Numbered from the stretch's first letter, positions 1 through 9,073 are shown. The stretch is 64,000 nt of DNA from PSRF01 sp051000815 (GCA_051000815.1 JBPCNX010000037.1:62001-126000), one strand, 5' to 3'. Numbers and translations are program-made. Notes: a model not told the origin generated them from the letters alone.

Positions 1-1
1 G

Positions 2-1069
2 CAGGGAGCCGGCGGGCAGCAGTACGCGTTTGTAGCCGAGTTGCCCCGACGACGTGGGCCGCCGTTAATAAATCATGTGTTTCATCTCCTCGGACTGCTG
101 CTGGTTGGCGGCGCCTTCTGCTACTGGCTGGCGAGATACCTGACGGCGCCGGTTAAGAAACTACGTTTCGCAACTCAAGAGCTGGCGCGAGGAAATCTGT
201 CGGCGCGCGTGGGGCCGGCTTCCGGTCATCGTCGCGACGAACTCGTCTCACTCGGCACTGATTTCGATTTAATGGCCGAGCAGATCGAAACCCTGGTGCA
301 GGCCCAGCGGCGGCTGCTGGGAGACATCTCGCATGAGTTACGGTCGCCTCTGGCGCGCTTAAACGTTGCGCTGGAGTTGGCGCGTCAACGAGCCGGCGCA
401 GAAGCCGGCAGCGCTCTTTCCCGGATTCAACGCGAGGCTGAGAACCTTAATGAGATGATTGGGCAACTGCTGACACTGACGCGATTGGAAACAGCCGGCC
501 AAGAGATTCCCAGAACTGAGTTTGATTTGACCCAACTGGTGCGCGAAGTCGCGGACGACGCCGACTTCGAAGCACGAAGCTGTAAGCGGTCAGTGAAACT
601 TGAAGCCGGCGAAAGTTGCACAGTCCTGGGAAACGAACAACTGCTAAGGCGGGCGATCGAGAACGTCGTGCGCAATGCGGTGCACTACACTGCTGAAAAC
701 ACCGCCGTGGAAATGACGATTAAAGCTGGAAGTCCCGGGTCCAGGATGGCGAGTCAAATTGGCGGAAGTCAGGAGGATTCGGAAAACGATAGCGGCAACA
801 CCGGTCAAAGGTTCGTCGAGATAATCGTCCGCGATCACGGCCCCGGTGTTCCGCCGGAAGCGCTCGACGAGATCTTCCGTCCGTTTTATCGAGTAGATGA
901 GGCGCGCGATCGCGAAGCCGGTGGAGTGGGCCTGGGATTAGCAATTGCCGAACGCGGGATTCATCTGCACGGAGGCACTGTCAGCGCGGCAAACGCACCC
1001 GATGGCGGGTTAGTGGTAACAATAAGACTGAGTCCAAAGTCCAACGTCCAAGGTCCAAAGTCTGTTTGA
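2..1069 (+). CDS. Sensor histidine kinase, C-terminal part (cut by window edge)
   Basis: The reading frame is open to the left edge, so the N-terminus and sensor domain lie outside; 355 codons are visible. In order: one membrane helix rich in Leu/Gly, a HAMP linker (starting TAPVKKL), a HisKA dimerisation/phosphorylation helix with the phospho-acceptor His in ISHELRSP, an N-box (ENVVRNAVHY) and G-boxes (DHGPGVP, GVGLGLAI) of the HATPase domain. This is the layout of CpxA/EnvZ-type inner-membrane kinases, which autophosphorylate and pass phosphate to a response regulator; that partner would be expected upstream. The signal sensed cannot be told. The last ten codons (after LSPK) are encoded by a heptamer repeat, so the C-terminal tail is probably a repeat-derived replacement of the original end. 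Confidence 0.93.
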   Translation, partial: QGAGGQQYAFVAELPRRRGPPLINHVFHLLGLLLVGGAFCYWLARYLTAPVKKLRFATQELARGNLSARVGPASGHRRDELVSLGTDFDLMAEQIETLVQAQRRLLGDISHELRSPLARLNVALELARQRAGAEAGSALSRIQREAENLNEMIGQLLTLTRLETAGQEIPRTEFDLTQLVREVADDADFEARSCKRSVKLEAGESCTVLGNEQLLRRAIENVVRNAVHYTAENTAVEMTIKAGSPGSRMASQIGGSQEDSENDSGNTGQRFVEIIVRDHGPGVPPEALDEIFRPFYRVDEARDREAGGVGLGLAIAERGIHLHGGTVSAANAPDGGLVVTIRLSPKSNVQGPKSV

Positions 1070-1115
1070 CCAGACAGACCTGGGACCTTGGACATTGGAC
1101 ATTGGACTTTGGACC
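1032..1115. repeat. Inverted pair of TTGGACN heptamer arrays (convergent gene junction)
   Basis: Left arm 1032-1062 is a run of GTCCAAN units, right arm 1083-1115 a run of TTGGACN units. The arms are near-complementary and would form a long hairpin around the loop 1063-1082. It sits between two convergent genes, with the kinase stop (1069) in the loop and the peptidase stop (1122) just beyond the right arm, so it could serve as a bidirectional terminator. Sites of the same family: 32258-32333 and 59011-59086. Confidence 0.9.
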
Positions 1116-1121
1116 GTCTTC

Positions 1122-3347
1122 CTACCCCTTCGGTATCACTCCGAGGTTATACAGCAGGAAAGAATAAATGTCGGCCGTTGTCTCGATGGCTTTCTTCGTA
1201 TTGCTTGCACCATGACCGGACTTGGTATCGATCCGGATCAGTACCGGCGCCTCACCGGCCTGTGCCGTCTGCAGCGTCGACGCATACTTGAACGAATGCG
1301 CCGGGACAACGCGATCGTCATGATCAGCAGTCGTGATCAGCGTGGCAGGATACTTCTCCACTTTGATGTTGTGCAGCGGTGAATATGCGTACAGCGCCCT
1401 GAATTCCTCCGCGTTGTCGCTCGAACCGTAGTCAGCGATCCAGTTCCAGCCAATCGTAAACTTATGGAACCGCAACATGTCCATGACGCCGACTTGCGGA
1501 ATGGCCACCTTGAAGAGTTCTGGTCTTTGATTGATGACAGCGCCTACCAGCAAGCCGCCGTTTGACCCACCCTGAATCGCCAGCTTCTGAGATGAGGTGT
1601 ACTTATTGGCAATCAAATATTCCGCCGCAGCGATGAAGTCGTCGAACACGTTTTGCTTCTTGAGCTTTGTTCCCGCTTCGTGCCATTTCTCGCCATACTC
1701 GCCGCCGCCGCGCAGATTGGCCGACGCGTAAATGACTCCCTGTTCCAATAAAGCCGTGCGTAAGGAACTGAAGCTTGGTACTGCACTAAAGTTGAAGCCA
1801 CCGTACCCGGAAAGCAGCGTCGGATTGTTTCCGTCTAGCTTTAATCCCTTCTTATAAACGAGGAACATCGGGACGCGCGTTCCGTCCTTACTGTTATAGA
1901 AGACCTGTTTGGTTTCGTAATCGACGGCGTTGAAGCCCGGGATTTCCGGTGTACGGAACATCGATGATTTCTTGGTGGCGATGTCGTACTTGTAAATTGT
2001 CGGCGGAGAGCTGAATGAAGTGAACGTGTAGAAAACAAACTTGTCGTCGGGCCAGCCGCCTAAACCACTGGAAGCACCGAGACCGGGAAGCTTAATCTGA
2101 TTTTCCAACTTACCGTCGAAACTGTAGACGTAAGCCCGGGTTGTAACGTCTTTCAGGTAGGTAACGAACAACTTACCTCCGGCCGTCCCGGTAGCTTGCA
2201 GCGGCTCGGGTTTCTCCGGAATGATCTCTTTCCCATTCTTCTCCTCAGGATTCTGCGGATCAAAAAGGAAGACGCGGCCGTTGGGAGCCTTATGATCCGT
2301 TTCCACCAAAAACTTATCGCCCACGTTGTCGACGACGTTATAACTGTCGTTCCCAATCTCGGCCACAATCGGTGTAAAGTTCTTGTCCCCGCGAGAGAGA
2401 TCACGGAAGAACAGCGAGTTGCCGCGCTTGCCTTTGCCGCGGTCGGAGATCGTCAGAATAGCGAAACGCTCGTCGTCGGTCGTGCTAACCGTGTGGAACC
2501 GCTCAAGGTTGGTCTTGTCTTCATAGACAAGTTCGTCTTCAGACTGCGGCGTGCCTAGCTGGTGATAGAAGACCTGATGGTTTGTGTTCTTCGACGTGAG
2601 CGACTTGCCTTGTTCCGGCGCGGGATAGCGACTGTAATAAAAGCCCTTGCCGGCCCAGGCAACGCCGGAAACTTTCACCCACTCCAGGTGATCAGCCTGC
2701 GTTTGCCTGGAGGCCACATCCATCACGTAATACTCCTGCCAGTCAGACCCGCCCTTCGAGACACCATAGACAGCCATCTTGCCGTCTTTTGAAAGCGAGA
2801 ACGCGCCCAGACGCGACGTGCCATCGGCAGAGAGCTTGTTGGGATCGAACAACACCTCAGGAGTGCCATCCAAACCTTTTTGGATGTAAAGCACGTTCTG
2901 GTTCTGCAACCCATCGTTTTTAGAGAAAACAAAGTATTCGCCACGACGTGACGGCGCCGAATACTTCGGATAGTTGTAAAGCTTCTCCAAACGAGAGGCG
3001 AGCTGGGCCCGGAACGGAATCTTTTCGAGATAACCGAAAGTAACGCGGTTCTGTGCTTCTACCCACGCAGCTGTATCTGGCGAGTTTTCATCCTCCAGCC
3101 AACGATACGGATCCGCTACGCGAACGCCGTGGTACTCATCGACATGCTCGATCTTTCTTGTTACCGGATAAGCAGGTTTCGCTATGCCCGGAATCACATC
3201 GGCTGCAGGAGCAGTTGCCGCTGCCTTTTGGCCACTTTGCGCGCCTGTAAGCGGAGCGAGCGGCGCAAAGGCGAACGCAATAACAAATGAAATGATCAAA
3301 GCAAGTCGCAGCAGTTGCGCAGCATTAGGGATAGGCAATCGTCTCAT
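1122..3347 (-). CDS. Secreted prolyl oligopeptidase family serine peptidase (S9A)
   Basis: 741 aa. An N-terminal signal peptide (hydrophobic stretch near residues 14-36) points to export. Residues about 55-470 form the beta-propeller (with the family's ADPYRWLED start and ENSPDTAAWVEAQN region), then an alpha/beta-hydrolase domain with the nucleophile in GGSNGG (Ser595), Asp in TADHDDRVV (about 678) and His in SGHGASN (His712). All three catalytic residues are present, so it should cleave short peptides after proline. Start chosen at the ATG preceded by a GAGAGGA ribosome-binding site. Monocistronic; it converges with the histidine kinase. Periplasmic copies of this family are common in Acidobacteriota. 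Confidence 0.95.
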   Translation of the reverse strand: MRRLPIPNAAQLLRLALIISFVIAFAFAPLAPLTGAQSGQKAAATAPAADVIPGIAKPAYPVTRKIEHVDEYHGVRVADPYRWLEDENSPDTAAWVEAQNRVTFGYLEKIPFRAQLASRLEKLYNYPKYSAPSRRGEYFVFSKNDGLQNQNVLYIQKGLDGTPEVLFDPNKLSADGTSRLGAFSLSKDGKMAVYGVSKGGSDWQEYYVMDVASRQTQADHLEWVKVSGVAWAGKGFYYSRYPAPEQGKSLTSKNTNHQVFYHQLGTPQSEDELVYEDKTNLERFHTVSTTDDERFAILTISDRGKGKRGNSLFFRDLSRGDKNFTPIVAEIGNDSYNVVDNVGDKFLVETDHKAPNGRVFLFDPQNPEEKNGKEIIPEKPEPLQATGTAGGKLFVTYLKDVTTRAYVYSFDGKLENQIKLPGLGASSGLGGWPDDKFVFYTFTSFSSPPTIYKYDIATKKSSMFRTPEIPGFNAVDYETKQVFYNSKDGTRVPMFLVYKKGLKLDGNNPTLLSGYGGFNFSAVPSFSSLRTALLEQGVIYASANLRGGGEYGEKWHEAGTKLKKQNVFDDFIAAAEYLIANKYTSSQKLAIQGGSNGGLLVGAVINQRPELFKVAIPQVGVMDMLRFHKFTIGWNWIADYGSSDNAEEFRALYAYSPLHNIKVEKYPATLITTADHDDRVVPAHSFKYASTLQTAQAGEAPVLIRIDTKSGHGASNTKKAIETTADIYSFLLYNLGVIPKG

Positions 3348-3728
3348 CGAAATCCTCTCTTGTTTGACTTACGTGTTTGACTTACCAGAAAACTGAAAAG
3401 GTCTGGGGATGGCTCGCTTTACTTTAATTGAATCCTCTGCAAGTCCCAAAGGAAAAATCGCGTGCGTACATAAGTTGGAACATCGATACGAGATTACGGA
3501 TTAGAAAATTGTGCAGCTTGCGCTAACTCGCAGATGAGTGACGGCGTGGATAAAAGCAGAGTCGAGAGCGGCGCGAAATTTCGGATCGAGTTTTTGCATT
3601 TTTATAGTTTAGGGGTTCTCGTTGTTCGAATCTATCCGCTTCTTGTTGGTGAACTCGGAGCGTGTCCTACCAGTTGAAAGATCTCATCGTGGCTTCAGTT
3701 TCCGGGGCAGCGCGAAGAACAAAGAAAA

Positions 3729-3810
3729 CAGCCGCGGATTTACGCGGAACACGCGGATAAGAAATTCAAACAGTTTCTGATCCGTGTAATCCGCGTTCGT
3801 CCGCGGCTGG
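3729..3810. repeat. Palindrome built of CGCGGATT words
   Basis: Left arm 3729-3761 repeats ACGCGGAT-like words at about 9-10 nt spacing; right arm 3777-3810 is its approximate reverse complement (TCCGTGTAATCCGCG...). It would form a stable hairpin with a short loop. A weaker relative lies at 33500-33566, and a one-sided remnant (TTAACGCGGAGGACGCG) near 9101-9120. A dispersed intergenic repeat; function unknown. Confidence 0.75.
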
Positions 3811-3853
3811 TTGTTGTGCCTACTATTTCCTCTAACGCCGGTCCACCGCCCCG

Positions 3854-3882
3854 CTGCCCCTGCTCACTGCCCATTGCCCGTC
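3854..3882. repeat. Single heptamer array, TGCCCAN type
   Basis: About four 7-nt units resembling CTGCCCC / TGCTCAC / TGCCCAT / TGCCCGT, ending next to the stop codon (3884-3886) of the minus-strand gene. No inverted partner seen. Related in sequence to the TGCCTTC arrays at 25414-25448 and 33586-33613. Confidence 0.6.
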
Positions 3883-3883
3883 A

Positions 3884-4978
3884 CTACTGCTGACGAATCC
3901 TGACAGTGAAACTGCCACCGTTGTCACTGTAGTCGTCATCGTTGATTGCTAGAAACAGACGGCCCTCCTGAGTCGGATTCAAAAGTAAGTTACCACCAAT
4001 CAGGAACGCTGGAGTCACCTGGCCATCCGTTAAGCGAAGATAGCCGATCAGCGCTCCGGCTCCCACAGTGGGCACCGGCCGTGTGCCAATGATGGAACCA
4101 AAGCCGCTGGAGCGTCCACCCTCAGGGCCAACCTCGCCAATGCGACGCCCCGCGATCACTCTGCCGGTGGCGGTAATCGTTATCTGATCGCCGGAACGCA
4201 CATCGATACCCGTATCCACACCACCGTCAACCCGCGTGGTGCCGGAAACCTCCACCGTCACTTCTGAGGCACGAACAACAGTGCTCCCGGTTTGCGGCCG
4301 ACGCGAACGAACTCCGGGTCGTCGACGGCGGTTGAAGATGTTGTCGTCACTGCTCGCCCTAAGATCTACCTCCCGGCGAATCTCTACTGTGAAACTCCCA
4401 CGCGCGTCGGCGTAGGAGCTGCGATTCGCAGTGAGGTAAAGTCGGCCGTCTCGATCGGCGAGAAACTCGCGCGTAGATCCAATCTCGAGCACCGGCGAAG
4501 TGGATTCATTGCCAATCGCGGCGATTAACTTTCCTTCCGCTGCACCCGGCAGTGGAGCACTAGGATCGTTCGAGCGTATTCCGTCTGGCGGAATGCGTGT
4601 CCGGCCGGCAACGATTACTCCTGATGCTCTCATTTGGATCCGCTCTCCCCTGCGCACGTCAACCCCGCTGTCGATCCAGTTTGATTCCAGAGGCACCTGG
4701 ACCGTGCGGGTCACGTAGCGCGCCTCGTCGAGTGAGCGGCCGTCTATCTCAATTCTGTCAACTTCAGTTGGACGGAAGTACCGCAACTCACCCGTTTCGC
4801 TTCGTTCAGTCACCCCGCTGTTAGTGCCGATTGATGTGACGCGCACCACGAATTGTTCATCGACGAAGCCGATCAAGGTGCCGCTCACAGTGCGTCCATC
4901 GCGCAGATAGATGGTATCCGCCGCCGCGACGCTTGCCGCTACAAGCAAAATGATGATTAACAAAAGCAGTTTCTTCAT
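3884..4978 (-). CDS. Secreted protein with two PA-IL/LecA-like beta-sandwich domains
   Basis: 364 aa with a clear signal peptide (MKKLLLLIIILLVAASVAAA). Residues about 21-90 look like a small SH3/Sm-like barrel (DTIYLRDGRTVSGTLIGF). Two repeats of a jelly-roll like the PA-IL (LecA) sugar-binding fold follow: each has W/DTGIDV-R-G-D/E-I-ASG, a glycine-rich ALIG or KLIAAIG step, an E/DGRL-hydrophobic strand and an end SFTV-I-R. The second repeat keeps the INDDDYSDN segment that in LecA binds calcium and sugar; the first has ANRSSYADA instead and probably does not bind. Likely periplasmic or surface exposed; the ligand is unknown. The domain call is from pattern, not alignment. Confidence 0.7.
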   Translation of the reverse strand: MKKLLLLIIILLVAASVAAADTIYLRDGRTVSGTLIGFVDEQFVVRVTSIGTNSGVTERSETGELRYFRPTEVDRIEIDGRSLDEARYVTRTVQVPLESNWIDSGVDVRRGERIQMRASGVIVAGRTRIPPDGIRSNDPSAPLPGAAEGKLIAAIGNESTSPVLEIGSTREFLADRDGRLYLTANRSSYADARGSFTVEIRREVDLRASSDDNIFNRRRRPGVRSRRPQTGSTVVRASEVTVEVSGTTRVDGGVDTGIDVRSGDQITITATGRVIAGRRIGEVGPEGGRSSGFGSIIGTRPVPTVGAGALIGYLRLTDGQVTPAFLIGGNLLLNPTQEGRLFLAINDDDYSDNGGSFTVRIRQQ

Positions 4979-5150
4979 GAACGTTTCCCCCTTTTGCGTT
5001 TACAGATCGTCTGGCGATCAATTCTCGTTAATTCAAGATGGGCGGGAGAGAGTACCGGGGATAAGTCTTCTTAGGGGACTCTAGGGTACACCTCCACTGG
5101 ACCATGATCAAGCGATGTCAGAGAATGGGCGGTAGCGCGCGGGTATCGCG

Positions 5151-5180
5151 ATTGCCGATTGCCAATTGCTAGTTGCCGAT
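5151..5180. repeat. Single heptamer array, ATTGCCN type
   Basis: Four units ATTGCCG, ATTGCCA, ATTGCTA, GTTGCCG in register at 7-nt spacing. No inverted partner close by. The same family forms inverted pairs at 56385-56545 and 60205-60687. Confidence 0.75.
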
Positions 5181-5490
5181 TAATCACTGGCGGGACAGCA
5201 ACAGATTCAACTTGGAAGTGCAACAAAGCACTGCACGAGCAATTACAGTACGGGAGCGGTAGCTACCGCACTCAAGCAACAGAGTGGATCGGCCTCCTTC
5301 GTCGACGAGTCTGATCGATCCCCACGTCGAGTGGAAAAAAGGTCTCGTAAAGCGTAGAATCCTCTCGATGTTCAAGCAACAGTCATTACACTTCCTTCCT
5401 GTTGAGACCCGCGCGAACCTCTTCGCCGATTAACCCCGCTCTGAATCAAGCGCTCCGTCGTTATGCTCCAAAGTATCTTTTGGGGATGCC

Positions 5491-5496
5491 TATAAT
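5491..5496 (+). promoter_or_regulatory. Possible -10 box for the aminotransferase gene
   Basis: A perfect TATAAT lies 47 bases before the start codon, preceded by ATGCC; no good -35 hexamer is visible at 17 nt, so this is only suggestive. Confidence 0.35.
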
Positions 5497-5542
5497 TTTT
5501 TTACTGCTCAATTCAACGAGCGATTGACAAGGAGAAAAACAG

Positions 5543-6901
5543 ATGTCGAGCACCACAATGGCGCCGCCCAAACGGCCGTCGATTAAAACAGCACTGCCGG
5601 GACCCAAAGGTAAGAAAGTAATCGAAGCTGACGCTCAGTTTGTTAACCCTTCCTATCCCAGGCCTTCATTCAAGCTCGTAGCCGAACGGGCGCAGGGAGT
5701 TTGGGTCGAAGATGTTGATGGCAACGTTTTTCTTGATTGCAACGCGGGCGTTGCGGTTTGCTCCACCGGACACTGTCACCCGGAAGTGGTCAATGCGATT
5801 CAACGGCAAGCCGAACAGCTCATTCACATGTGTGGTACGGATTATTACTACAGCTTGATGCCCGCACTCGCGCAGAAGCTCGATGAAATTGTTCCGGTGC
5901 CTTCACCCACGAGGACCCATTTCGCAAACAGCGGCACGGAAGCCGTGGAAACGGCATTGAAGTTGGCGATGCATGCGACCGGACGCGAAAAGTTCATTGC
6001 GTTCTTCAATAGCTTTCACGGCCGGACTTTAGGATCACTTTCTCTCACCTCCTCAAAGACAGCCCAACGATTGGGTTTCAAACGCCAGGCGTTGGACGTA
6101 GTGCATGTTCCTTATCCCAATGAGTTTCGCAATCCGTTTCGTGCTGAAGACTGCGGCGATGGTGGCGCAGCCCAGGGCGCGCTGAATTGGATCGAAGAAC
6201 GACTTTTCAAAACGACAACTCCGCCTGAGGAGGTTGCGGCGATCGTCGTCGAAGCGGTGCAAGGCGAGGGTGGTTATGTGCCGGCGCCGAAGAGTTTTCT
6301 TCAAGGGTTGCGCAGAATCTGTAACGAACACGGAATTCTTTTGGTGGTCGACGAAGTGCAGAGCGGGATGGGTCGCACAGGCAAGATGTTCGCCAGCGAC
6401 CATTACGACCTGGAGCCGGATATCGTTTGCATTGCCAAGGGCATTGGTTCCGGTTTGCCTATCGGGGCGACAGTTGCCCGCGCGTCGTTAATGGACTGGA
6501 AGCCCGGCGCCCACGCTTCGACCTTCGGCGGCAATCCTGTGTGCATCGCAGCCGCGTTGAAAACGATCGAACTACTTGAAAACGGTCTTGTAAAAAACAG
6601 TGCGGAGGTTGGGAGTTATTTGAAAGCCGAACTGGAAAAGCTGATGAAGAAGCACGATTGCATCGGTGATGTGCGCGGCCTGGGTATGATGCTTGGGGTT
6701 GAGTTTGTTACTGATAAGACATCAAACAAGCCGGCGCCTGAACTTCGCGATCGAGTGGAGGTTGCGTGCTTTGAAAGGGGTTTGATTATCCTGGGAGCAG
6801 GAACGAACACGATTCGCTGGTCACCGCCGCTGATCCTGACAAAGCAAAATGTGGATGTAGCGATCGAGATTTTCGATCAGGCGATTACGGCGGCGGTATA
6901 A
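5543..6901 (+). CDS. Class III PLP-dependent aminotransferase (acetylornithine/4-aminobutyrate type)
   Basis: 452 aa, the full length of the family. Start ATG has a good ribosome-binding site (AAGGAGAAAAACAG). Visible landmarks: the NSGTEAVE phosphate-binding loop (about 129-136), SFHGRTLGSLS, Glu in EAVQGEGG (237), the cofactor Asp in VVDEVQSGMGRTG (Asp270) and the Schiff-base lysine in IAKGIGSGLPIG (Lys299). It transfers an amino group from an omega-amino acid to 2-oxoglutarate with pyridoxal phosphate in the cytoplasm. The sequence resembles the branch annotated as acetylornithine or GabT-like aminotransferase; the exact substrate cannot be fixed from sequence or neighbours. Monocistronic, converging on the amidohydrolase gene. 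Confidence 0.9.
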   Translation: MSSTTMAPPKRPSIKTALPGPKGKKVIEADAQFVNPSYPRPSFKLVAERAQGVWVEDVDGNVFLDCNAGVAVCSTGHCHPEVVNAIQRQAEQLIHMCGTDYYYSLMPALAQKLDEIVPVPSPTRTHFANSGTEAVETALKLAMHATGREKFIAFFNSFHGRTLGSLSLTSSKTAQRLGFKRQALDVVHVPYPNEFRNPFRAEDCGDGGAAQGALNWIEERLFKTTTPPEEVAAIVVEAVQGEGGYVPAPKSFLQGLRRICNEHGILLVVDEVQSGMGRTGKMFASDHYDLEPDIVCIAKGIGSGLPIGATVARASLMDWKPGAHASTFGGNPVCIAAALKTIELLENGLVKNSAEVGSYLKAELEKLMKKHDCIGDVRGLGMMLGVEFVTDKTSNKPAPELRDRVEVACFERGLIILGAGTNTIRWSPPLILTKQNVDVAIEIFDQAITAAV

Positions 6902-6913
6902 CTCAACAACGGA

Positions 6914-7037
6914 ACTTGGGTCTTAGAACTTTGTTCTTTGTTCTTTGAGCTTTGTGACTTGACCTCATTCCGCTTCGGGGTCAGATGCGACTCTCAAGAG
7001 CGAACAAAGATCAAAGAACAAAGTTCTAAGACCCAAG
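6914..7037. repeat. Inverted pair of TTTGTTC heptamer arrays (convergent gene junction)
   Basis: Left arm 6914-6957 contains TTTGTTC, TTTGTTC, TTTGAGC units; right arm 7003-7037 contains AACAAAG/ATCAAAG units. The outer ends also pair (CTTGGGTCTTAGAAC with GTTCTAAGACCCAAG). The stop codon and the last codons (Leu-Glu-Leu-Gly-Ser) of the minus-strand amidohydrolase lie inside the right arm. A smaller inner hairpin GACCTC/GGGGTC sits in the loop. Likely acts as a bidirectional terminator. Same family as 61234-61381. Confidence 0.9.
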
Positions 7038-8390
7038 CTCAAGCTTTTTCGCGATTTCCTTCATTCGCGCCCGCAGTCTTTCTTCATCCATGCCAGAAAT
7101 CCTTCCATCGCGATAGAGTTCGCGACCAGCCACCGCAGTGAGAATCACATCGCGTCCTGATGAAGAGAAAATAAGCGTGCTCGCCGGGTCGTATGATGGC
7201 AGCTGATGCGTTCCCTCAAGCGAAAGAACCGTAAGGTCTGCCTGCGACCCCACTCGTAACTCTCCGATCTCTTCCTCGAGTCCGATTGCGCGCGCGCCAC
7301 CCATAGTCGCCGCATGAAGGACGTCGCTTGCCCCGACCATACGCTCTCTGCCGGCGAGAGCCGGCCCGGACCGCGACAAGAGCAATGCAAACCGCGCCTC
7401 ATCGAGCAGGTCGCAAGTATTATTGCTGGCCACAGAATCACTACCCAACCCCACCGCGATTTTCCGATCGAGGAATGCTGCGAAAGGCGCTCGGCCGTGA
7501 CCTAACTTCGCGTTCGACTTGGGACAGTGAGCTATGCTCGCGCCCGTCTCCGCGATGATTTCTATGTCAGCGTGATCGACGTTGATGCAATGAGCAAGAA
7601 GCGGCCGGGTCCGCAACACGCCATGGCGCGCCAGGTGTTGAATCGTGGAAACTCCCGGAGCGCGCCACTCAATGTCCCGTCTCGCAAACCCATCGGCAAA
7701 AGTTCCAAGTCCTTCTCGCAGCAACATCTGCTCTGCGCCTGATTCAGCCGCGTGCATCATCACGGGCAACTTCTCCGCCAACGCAAACTCGGAAATCATT
7801 TCCAACTGAGGCGGGCAGACTGTGTAGGGCGCGTGCGGTGAGACGCCAACTCTAACCAATGGTGTTTCCAACCTGCGGAGCTGGGATATCTTGGCTGTTA
7901 GTTTGGCGAAATTCTCCCGCGCGAGTTTCGGGTCCGGCCCAAACGACTCCTGAAATACCGTCCCCCGCATTCCTGCGTCAATTAATGCCCTCATGCTCTC
8001 GGCAGCCGCGTCGCTCGCATCAGCCACGCACGTTACGCCCGCGCGCAGAGCTTCACACGCGCCCCATGCTGCAGAAACATAAAGATCGTCGGCCGTCATT
8101 CGTTCAAGGCGCGCCGTCGTCAGTTTTTTTAGCCAGGCAAAAAAGTCATTTTCTTCATTGTCCAGGTAGCCACGCATCGCCGTGAGTTCGAGATGCGAAT
8201 GCGCGTTGACGAAACCGGGAACTATGGCGGCTTCCCCAAACGACCGCAGGTTGGCTTCGGGAAACTGTCCGGCGAGTTCGACCCTGCTGCCCAGTCCCGT
8301 GATTAGGGCGCCATCGATGGTAAGCGCGCCATCTTCAATGGGCGCCGCGGAGATTGGCAGAACCCAACGCGCGCTGTAGAGGGTTGTCAT
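7026..8390 (-). CDS. Amidohydrolase (MtaD/SsnA/TrzN-like deaminase family)
   Basis: 454 aa from the ATG at 8390; a longer TTG-initiated reading (8477) would overlap the upstream gene and lacks family similarity, while the chosen start gives the family's usual opening (LYSARWVLPIS...GALTIDG). Metal-site motifs: HSHLE, a histidine in MMHAAES, another in LLAHCINVDHAD and the catalytic Asp in GLGSDSVASNN. It should be a cytosolic zinc enzyme that deaminates or dechlorinates a heterocyclic substrate; members act on S-adenosylhomocysteine, methylthioadenosine, guanine or triazines. The substrate is not determinable here. Last gene of a minus-strand run beginning with the Ogg2 gene. Its last residues are encoded by a heptamer repeat arm. 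Confidence 0.87.
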   Translation of the reverse strand: MTTLYSARWVLPISAAPIEDGALTIDGALITGLGSRVELAGQFPEANLRSFGEAAIVPGFVNAHSHLELTAMRGYLDNEENDFFAWLKKLTTARLERMTADDLYVSAAWGACEALRAGVTCVADASDAAAESMRALIDAGMRGTVFQESFGPDPKLARENFAKLTAKISQLRRLETPLVRVGVSPHAPYTVCPPQLEMISEFALAEKLPVMMHAAESGAEQMLLREGLGTFADGFARRDIEWRAPGVSTIQHLARHGVLRTRPLLAHCINVDHADIEIIAETGASIAHCPKSNAKLGHGRAPFAAFLDRKIAVGLGSDSVASNNTCDLLDEARFALLLSRSGPALAGRERMVGASDVLHAATMGGARAIGLEEEIGELRVGSQADLTVLSLEGTHQLPSYDPASTLIFSSSGRDVILTAVAGRELYRDGRISGMDEERLRARMKEIAKKLELGS

Positions 8391-8449
8391 TGAGTTGAGA
8401 GTCTGTTGCGACGCGTAGCGCTGTGTTTCTGGAACTTCGAACTCTTGAG

Positions 8450-9073
8450 TCAGTTTGAATTGCGTCTTGCTCGCCAATAAACCAGGTGCGAAACGACGGG
8501 CGAACGCGCTCCTTTGAGTTTGCGATAACGTTCCAGGATCGAGATTACATAAGCACGTGTAGACGGAATACCGATCCGTTCGATGTACTCACGTCCTGAC
8601 AACGGCTGACCGCCTTCGGGCGGACGGTTCCACTCGGCAGCTCGCGTGGGACCAGCGTTATACGCGGCAATCATTCGCTCCTCAGCGCCTGGCATGTCGC
8701 GATATTCTTCGTAAAACTTTTCCAGGTACCAACATCCGATTTGGATATTACGTTCCGGATCGCGCAAGAGACTTGACGGGTCGCTGGCCATCTGCTTTTC
8801 AAACTCGCGCATGCCAGTGGCCGTGGCCCAATCGCGTCCCACTGCGGGCGTTATTTGCATCAAGCCGATCTCGCCGTCTTTGCCTGACTTCCAGGGACTA
8901 AAATAGGTCTCTTCATAAATCACACTCCAAACCAGATCCGGGTCGAGCCGGTAGACCGACGCTTGCCGGGCGATTAGAGCATCGTACCGGTGAATCCAAT
9001 ACTGATTAAAAAAGTAAACTCCTAAGATTGCTGTGAGGATAAAGAGGCTAAGAACAATGAGACGTTTCATCAA
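8450..9073 (-). CDS. Lytic transglycosylase (SLT domain)
   Basis: 207 aa. An N-terminal hydrophobic segment (residues 4-25) acts as signal anchor, followed directly by an SLT/goose-lysozyme-like domain: ARQASVYRLDPDLVWSVIYEE with the catalytic Glu near residue 55, then GEIGLMQITP, DPERNIQIGCWYL and MIAAYNAGP. It cleaves the MurNAc-GlcNAc bond of peptidoglycan in the periplasm, leaving 1,6-anhydroMurNAc. Unlike MltC/MltE no lipobox Cys is seen. It lies 59 nt upstream of the amidohydrolase start on the same strand; no functional link is obvious. Confidence 0.9.
   Translation of the reverse strand: MMKRLIVLSLFILTAILGVYFFNQYWIHRYDALIARQASVYRLDPDLVWSVIYEETYFSPWKSGKDGEIGLMQITPAVGRDWATATGMREFEKQMASDPSSLLRDPERNIQIGCWYLEKFYEEYRDMPGAEERMIAAYNAGPTRAAEWNRPPEGGQPLSGREYIERIGIPSTRAYVISILERYRKLKGARSPVVSHLVYWRARRNSN

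Larger units (their letters stand above)
3348..3883. other. Intergenic region with CGCGGATT palindrome and a heptamer array
   Basis: No gene is seen in these 536 bases. Immediately upstream of the peptidase start is a 13-bp direct repeat (TGTTTGACTTACG/C, 3361-3386). The middle holds no recognisable structure; 3729-3810 is a palindrome and 3854-3882 a heptamer run, listed separately. Confidence 0.6.
4979..5542. other. Intergenic region with heptamer array, REP-like remnant and possible promoter
   Basis: 564 bases with no convincing gene. Contents: a B-type heptamer array (5151-5180); a word at 5250-5270 (GGGAGCGGTAGCTACCGC) that matches the core of the REP-like repeat at 27748-27768 and its flank; and near the right end a TATAAT before the aminotransferase gene. 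A 63-codon minus-strand frame at 5184-5375 has no homology I recognise and no ribosome-binding site, so it is not called. Confidence 0.5.

Noticed and set aside
3600..3700. tRNA-like D-loop (TTCAACTGGTAGGACA on the minus strand) and TTCGAA motif
   Set aside because: No acceptor stem, no paired T-stem and no anticodon stem-loop can be formed, so not a tRNA gene.
8391..8477. TTG-initiated extension of the amidohydrolase
   Set aside because: Overlaps the transglycosylase gene and has no similarity; the ATG at 8390 gives the family-like N-terminus.
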